DNA of 64,000 nt from Globodera rostochiensis (taxonomy: Eukaryota; Nematoda; Chromadorea; Rhabditida; Heteroderidae): NCBI GenBank assembly GCA_018350325.1, contig JAEVLN010000003.1, positions 951,985-1,015,984 of the forward strand, read 5' to 3'. Shown one piece after another: positions 58,350 to 64,000 of the stretch (positions within the stretch are counted from its first letter, which is position 1; the number at the start of each line of letters is the position of its first letter). The position numbers and the translations under genes are program-made. The notes under the pieces are model-generated. The model saw nothing but the letters and a program-made list of their open reading frames with translations, was not told the DNA's origin and did not search any database.

Positions 58350-60040
58350 TCACGGACCTTCGATGTTCAGCGTCAACTCCACATTGGCCTCGCCCGCGTC
58401 ATTTTTGATGTTGCACGTGTACGTCCCGCTGTCCTTTGCCTTGTAATTCTGCAACAAAAAAGACATGTTTCATGAAACAAAAATGGTGTTTCTTCCAACC
58501 TTCAACTCCAGCTGGGCCGTGTACGTGTTCGCGCCGCCGTCCGGTGTCAGGCCAAACTTGATTCTGCTGGACTCCTTCATCTTCTTGCCCTTCGCGTTCA
58601 GCCAAATCACTTCCGGATTTTGGTCGGCCTGCCGTGTTAAGGAACAGGAATTTTTTTCTATTTTTTAAATTCCATCTCAATTTAATAACCTGGAATCCAA
58701 TGTCGAATACAATTGCCGGATCGCCGGAGTCTGACGTTTTTTGCAGAATCTGCGGTTTGCGCGTGAAGGTGGGGGCACCTTGCGGGACTTAAAAAAAGCA
58801 AAGTTTTGTTGGAATATTCTTTTAAAATTCGCTCAAATTAAACCAACAATCGAAAATTTTTGGGTTTTCTTCCCATTTCACATCCCCATAAAAACAATTA
58901 AAAATGCCCCAAAATAAAATGTTCGGACCTTCAAATTTAACTGAAAAAGTTGCGGTCAGTTTTCCCGACTCGTTTTTGGCCGTGCACACGAACTGTCCGG
59001 CGTCCTTCTCCTTCTTCGGCTCCACAATTTCCAACGCCGCATAATACTCAAAACATAAAAAATTAACAAAACATAAAAAAATTGGGGGGGGGGGGGGGGG
59101 GGTTTAGCAAAAAGAAAAACCTCGTGGTTCCCCGTTTCCTTCAGAATGATTTTATAGCGGTCCGACTCGGCCACAATTTCGTCGCCCTTTTGCCACACAA
59201 AGGTCGGCTTCAGAATGGATTTTGCCTAAAATTAGAAACGATGATGAAAATGAAAAGCGTTTTGTAATCCGAATTTAGAAAAAAATATTTAAAATTTTAA
59301 AACACTAATTTTTGCGCAAAATAAAATTTTATTGCGCACTTTGAACTCCATGATCATCACCCGACCGTCGTCTCGTGATGAAATCTGCGGCTTTTCAATA
59401 AAAGTCGGTGAACTGAAGCCTAAACGAACGATTTGTTTGTTGAAAGATTTTACTGAAGACAATTTCTACAAAAAATGAAAACGAACTGACCGGTCAGCTT
59501 CAAGTTGAAGTTGGCATTGCCCTTGCCGAACGGGTTCACGATGGCACAGCGGTAAGCACCGGCGTCACTGTCCGCCAGGTCCTGAAAAAAACATAAATTA
59601 AATTTAAAAAACATTCAAAAATATTTGGATAAAAGAAAATTAGGGGTTTAAGTTTTTTTTATTAAAACCCGATTAAGGTTCAAAAACTATAGACCACCTT
59701 AATTTGTAGAATCGCCGAGTAAGCTTCGGACCCTCGGTTGTCTAATCGAAAAGAAAATCGCTCGGTTGGCTTCAACTCATTCTGAAAACAAAACAAATGA
59801 AAATCGGTTTAATAATTTGTTGGGGATTTTCTAAATAAAAAAAAACGGTGTCTGATTTTACTTTCTATTTTTTTTTTGGAAAATTGAGGTTCCTTTTTGA
59901 TGAAAACCCACGTTTTCATAGAACCATTTGATGTCCGGGACGGGATTAGCCTCGAGAAAGCATTCCAGCTCAAGCGAGCCGTCCTCGTTTTGCCTGGCCA
60001 CCGGTTGTTGAGGGAAATGTGGTGCCTTTCCGTCCGGCAT
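58350..60040 (-). CDS. dim-1: DIM-1-like muscle protein with three Ig domains, 9 exons, complete
   Basis: Exons (minus strand, 5' to 3'): 60040-59912, 59781-59698, 59581-59491, 59419-59340, 59225-59121, 59046-58929, 58787-58690, 58628-58500, 58448-58350. All phases agree and give 310 residues from [20 protein letters not shown] to LNIEGP. Three I-set Ig domains are visible. Domain 1 has [19 protein letters not shown] and [14 protein letters not shown]. Domain 2 starts [14 protein letters not shown] and has [15 protein letters not shown]. Domain 3 starts [13 protein letters not shown] and has [20 protein letters not shown]. There is no signal peptide, as expected for an intracellular muscle protein. 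Three Ig domains in about 300 residues match the short form of nematode DIM-1, which helps hold body-wall muscle attachment and myofilament order. Twitchin-type proteins share the Ig type but are far larger. Confidence 0.9.
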
Positions 60041-60717
60041 TTGCTCGTTTATGAATAAGCAAAAATAAAAATAACCCCTGTAAATTGCAAATTTACATAA
60101 AACGTCCCCTTTCTTCTGTCCATTTTATATTAAATAGAAAAAAAAAGTGCTTTTTTTTCTTTTGAGGAAAAGAAACAACAGCAGAACAGAGCCCAAAAAA
60201 GTCGGTTGCCCTTACAAATTTAAGCTAACGCTTGTCCAAACAATTTGCTTTAAATAAAAGTCCAAAAAATTATCTGAAAAACTAAAATTTTTTTTTTCAT
60301 TAAATCGGAAAACTTCTAAAGCAAATTTTCTGTACACCTGTATATATATTTGAAACAATGTAATTCATTGTTGGATTAGACGAAAATTGGGAACGACAAA
60401 GCGAGGAGAAAATGAATGGAATTGGGGAATGTTTGTGCTTTCCCCCTCTCCATCCATGAAAGTTTACATATTATCGGCTCAAAAATCTCCGAAAGGGGGA
60501 AATGATGCGATAACGATAAAACAAAGACAAAATGGGGCAATGAGAACATTTCATTTTTAAAAACATTATTTACAATAAATAACCGGTAAAAAAATTTCCG
60601 GGAGCCGGGGACAGGAGTTCAAAATTTACCGGGAATGGGAGCGGACTCCCGTTAAAAAATCAACGGGGGGTTTACGGGAGCGGGATTTTGAAATTTTAAC
60701 GGTTTTGTAATGAAAAG
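60041..60717. other. Upstream of the dim-1-like gene
   Basis: This should contain the promoter, but no motif can be assigned. A CGGGAG-word element (TTTCCGGGAGCCGGGGACAG, GGGTTTACGGGAGCGGGA) at about 60,585-60,708 is interrupted by the fold-back element and seems to continue at 61,165. Confidence 0.45.
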
Positions 60718-61108
60718 CGTGTCCGGACAAGTCGGCTACGGACAACTCGGCTACGGACGACTTTTTTTTGTTACAACTTTTTTCAGACTACTCAAAATGA
60801 TTAGCTTTCTTTTGTAATATTACTCAGCTCAACGAGAGCTTTCGATTGATACTAATTACAACTAGCTAGCTTGAGCATAACCAAAGTTAGGACAGGAAAG
60901 GGCGAGTTTATAGGAGATGAACTGCTTTTCAAGTTCTAACTTTTTTGCAAGCCAACAAAATCAGAAGAAATTACTATCAATCGAAAGCTCTCGTTGAGCT
61001 GAGTAATATTACAAAAGAAAGCTAAGCATTTAGAGTAGTTTGAAAAAAGTTGTAACAAAAAAAAGTCGCCAGTAGCCGAGTTGTCCGTAGCCGAGTCAGC
61101 ACCACGCC
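60718..61108. mobile_element. Fold-back (long-TIR) element nested in another repeat
   Basis: Arms of about 120 bp, 60,729-60,852 and 60,975-61,097, are inverted copies (for example TAATATTACTCAGCTCAACG and its complement CGTTGAGCTGAGTAATATTA) around a centre of about 120 bp. Outer ends carry iterated CGGCTACGGACAA. AATGAAAAG flanks both sides (60,709-60,717 and 61,109-61,117), a likely 8-9 bp target duplication. No coding frame of note. Confidence 0.85.
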
Positions 61109-62696
61109 AATGAAAAGTGGTCAAAAATTAAATTAAAAAATTTTAACATTACGCCAAAGAATATTTCCGGGAGCGGGAGTTCAAATCGACACCGAACGAC
61201 CCCGACAGCTTTAGAATTGAGTTTGAAGCTATTGCATTTAAAACAACCTGCGATCTAAGGCTTGAGCCACAATACGGACCGGAAATCTAATTTAAATATT
61301 TTTTGAAAAGTTATTTTGGGCTTCTGCCATCAACACATATTCTCAGCAACAAAAAAACAAGAAGTAAAAACCATCGGCGCCGAACTGCGTGGTTCCGCCA
61401 GTTCGGTTTAGTCCCGGTTGCCTAAAACCTCAGGGCATGGGGTCGGGATCGAACACAGTTGGATGGTGGGTGGTGGCGGAGAAATGTGTTTATTTAAAAT
61501 TTACTATGAAACCCCGCAAGCGAAATGTTCTTTGGGTCGGCCCGCCCGGGGGCAGTTTCCGATTCTCAATTTTCACCCTTTGGAGACGCGACAGGAACAA
61601 ACAAATGCAAAACCCATGGGCGTGGGTAAAAAATGTGAAAAGCCAGCACGATGTCAGCAGTGGCGCAACGAATAAACGAGTTAAAAGGAATTGAATGGAT
61701 TTATAATACGCAATTTTTAGAAAATTCAATTAGAATCAGCGGAAATCAATGTTTGTAAGGCATGCAAAACTATTCTTCCCTTGGAGCTGTGCGCGTCTCG
61801 GTTCTTGAGGCGAGATGTTTCTCGGCTTTTTTGGTTTTGTCTCGACTCTTGTGGGATTGTTATGTAATTAATGCCAATTCTCGACCCTTGATTATCAGTA
61901 AAATTCAGGTCTCGCTCAGGCCTTGGTAGGGATGCCGTCGATTTCCTGGGTCATTTTAGGCACCGGAATTCCGTCTACACCCACAAAAATAACCCTCCCC
62001 CCCCCCGGGTAGTCCAATTAACAATCCTCGGGGAGAGGATATCGGCCATCTCAGGAGGCTGGGCATGTGAAGGTCTAAAGTTGCCGCCCTAGGGGCTGTT
62101 TTTAGGGTTCCAACTGCCGGGGTTGGTGAGGGTGGAAATGATTGGTGAGAAGATTTAGGCCTCCGTCGTCGTTTCACTTCACCACCACCACCCCTCCCTT
62201 CCCCAAACCTTTTCGCCCGAGGGGAATGACGAGACGAGAGACAGGTTGGAGGAGTAATGCTAATTGAGTGAAGAGAGTGTGCAAGATGAGAGAGTGCCAG
62301 ACAGATGGAGGGATGGGTGAAAAGAGTATGGCAAATTGAGAGAAGGAGAGAAGCAGGAGACAACGGTTAGGTGAAAACATCCGCCTACGCTTCCCAATGG
62401 CGGGAGTCTTTTAGGACAGCAGCCACCCCCGAAGAAAGATAAATTGGTCCGGAAAGAAGTAGAGGCCGGACCGGAATCAGATTGGATCAGCACAGAGAAA
62501 GAGATAATGGCGATCAAAGAGAGTGCTGCTGATCAGACAACATGACTATGCTCTCTGACCACGCCATCGTCCTTCTGCTGGCAAATGTGCAGGAGAAAAT
62601 GGATAGTAACGTATGAGCATTAAGAGAGTGATCAGAGAAAGCATAAGCTTAATGATTATAGAAAATCATTAACAGTGATAGAGATAAGTCATTACA
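61109..62696. other. Stretch without recognised gene
   Basis: Continuation of the CGGGAG-word element near 61,165, GTCTCGG-word text at 61,795-61,870 ending TGGGATTGTT, a C-run near 61,997, purine-rich DNA at 62,220-62,350. Frames at 61,389-61,694 and 61,956-62,380 are not supported by splice logic or family features. Confidence 0.4.
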
Positions 62697-62885
62697 GAGT
62701 GATCAGAGATGGGAAGGCCGAGAGAGTGACAGAGATGGGAAGGCCGAGAGAGTGATCAGAGATGGGAAGGCCGAGAGAGTGACAGAGATGGGAAGGCCGA
62801 GAGAGTGATCAGAGATGGGTAGGCCGAGAGAGTGATCAGAGATGGGAGCGGACAGAGCGATCAGAGATGGGAAGGTGGAGAGCGT
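62697..62885. repeat. Minisatellite of about 24-27 bp (AGAGATGGGAAGGCCGAGAG)
   Basis: Seven to eight tandem units of AGAGATGGGAAGGCCGAGAGAGTG with an optional ATC that creates GTGATCAG. Units with and without the ATC alternate at first and then the ATC form dominates. Confidence 0.92.
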
Positions 62886-64000
62886 GAGAGGACAGCAGCA
62901 GTGGCGGGATAATGTGTGTAACTTTAGCCTTTGCACACAGCGCCATAAGACATAGGTCCATTCAAGAGCTTTCAACAAGCTTTTCCTCCTCATTCATCGA
63001 CGGTTGGTTGGATGTGTGTGTGGTGAAAAGCTGCAAATGCTGCCACGGGAGGGTTGGTTGGTTGGTTGGTTGTGGGATGATTAGTGAAAATGGACTGACG
63101 ATGAATGAACAACAAACAGCAGGTGGATTTATAGAGATTTGTGAGATTTGGGGAGACTGAGTGGCCATTGGGCTAATAACTTTTCGACGGATGTTTGTGA
63201 ATGAGTTTGAAAATATGCTTTACGGAGATGCCTTTAGAACCGAGTTTGAAAATGCGAAAATTTGATGCCGTAAGATTAAAAAAGGCCGAGGATTTCTTGC
63301 ATAAAACCCGGGGTAACCAGCCAGAGCTTGAGGTTTCAGCCTCATTTTGTTGTTTTTTGAGAGGCCGATGAAGCCAAATCTGGCTACCTAAATCTTACTT
63401 TTTCTGTACTTTAAATTAAAGTAGAGCGGGATCGGGATTTTAAGGAAATCTCGGGATCGGATTAAATACCGGGATTTACAAGGAAAAGTAAATAAATCTT
63501 AAAAAAGGCTTGTGAAATTTTTTCTGCACAAACGCGTCTTGAGGGATAATTAGCCTAATATATTTCACTTGAAATGACCGACCGTTTTTATTTACTTAAA
63601 TATTGAAAAAGCTTGCAAATTAATTAAAAAATGTATCGGGCATTTAATTACTTCTCTGATTATCGGAAATTATTTTCCCAAATCACGTTACAGTACTCCC
63701 AATGGACGGTCAGTGCCATTTGTTGTGCCATCCGCCCGTAGCTCATCGGAGAAAAGTCTGCAAAGCTTGGCCGTCTTTTGGTTTTTGTAGGAGAATTTTG
63801 TGCGCTATTTAGCCCTCAAGACGTTTTTTTGCAGAAATGTTACAAGTCCTCAGGGATTTTTTTTCCAAAATGACCCAATAAAATGAAAATTTTCTGTGCC
63901 TATTTTGGCATATTTTGCTAAGTTTTGTGCCTATTTTGGGAGTTTTTAGTGTCTATTTTAGGCGCCTATTTTGCGTTTTTAGTGCCTGAAAATGCCATCC
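62886..64000. other. Stretch without recognised gene
   Basis: (GGTT)n near 63,053-63,070, a GGGATCGGGAT-word segment at 63,424-63,476, and at the end TGCCTATTTTGGCATATTTT and related TTTTGG/CCTATTTT words, probably another short iterated-word repeat that runs beyond the window. Confidence 0.45.

Noticed and set aside
61956..62517. Several minus-strand frames of 68-135 codons
   Set aside because: Ser/Leu/Pro-rich readings of purine-rich DNA in three registers at once; none shows splice logic or a recognisable motif.

Overview
The window is nuclear DNA of a nematode. The base for this is short introns (about 45-150 nt) in compact multi-exon genes, a three-Ig muscle protein with DIM-1 architecture, a MOB2-like gene and an SXP/RAL-2-like secreted protein. 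A tylenchid plant parasite such as a cyst nematode is my best guess, but that is inference. No complete rRNA, tRNA, CRISPR or bacterial-type operon was found.

Layout. 0-12.4 kb: a Cys-rich exon (minus strand), then a 2 kb inverted repeat whose second copy lies at 11.2-12.4 kb. Between the two arms is a 22-exon unit encoding a secreted GH37 trehalase (4036-7274) that runs, without an in-frame stop and with matching splice phase, into a cathepsin B-like protease lacking its own signal peptide (7336-9314). 9.5-16 kb: two copies of a dispersed repeat carrying a conserved hairpin and, in the longer copy, Q-rich exons. 16-37 kb: gene-poor DNA, very rich in long G or C runs, with three minisatellites/microsatellites and a few isolated coding-looking exons. 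37.8-40 kb: a MOB2-like gene. 42.7-44.8 kb: an SXP/RAL-2-like secreted protein. 45.7-57 kb: a duplication-rich block with three copies of a PTB-domain gene (two with an F-box-like N-terminus), a truncated glutamine:fructose-6-phosphate aminotransferase copy, the third copy of the dispersed repeat and a short hAT-type transposon. 58.3-60.0 kb (minus): dim-1-like gene with nine exons. 60.7-64 kb: a nested fold-back element, a minisatellite and unassigned DNA.

The window mixes a few well-kept housekeeping or muscle genes with heavy repeat activity. The most notable points are the apparent trehalase-cathepsin B fusion between inverted repeats, transposon insertions proven by 8-bp target duplications (one with an empty-site paralogue inside the window), and a 24-28 bp-stem hairpin conserved in three repeat copies. 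All exon coordinates were derived by hand from reading frame and splice phase.
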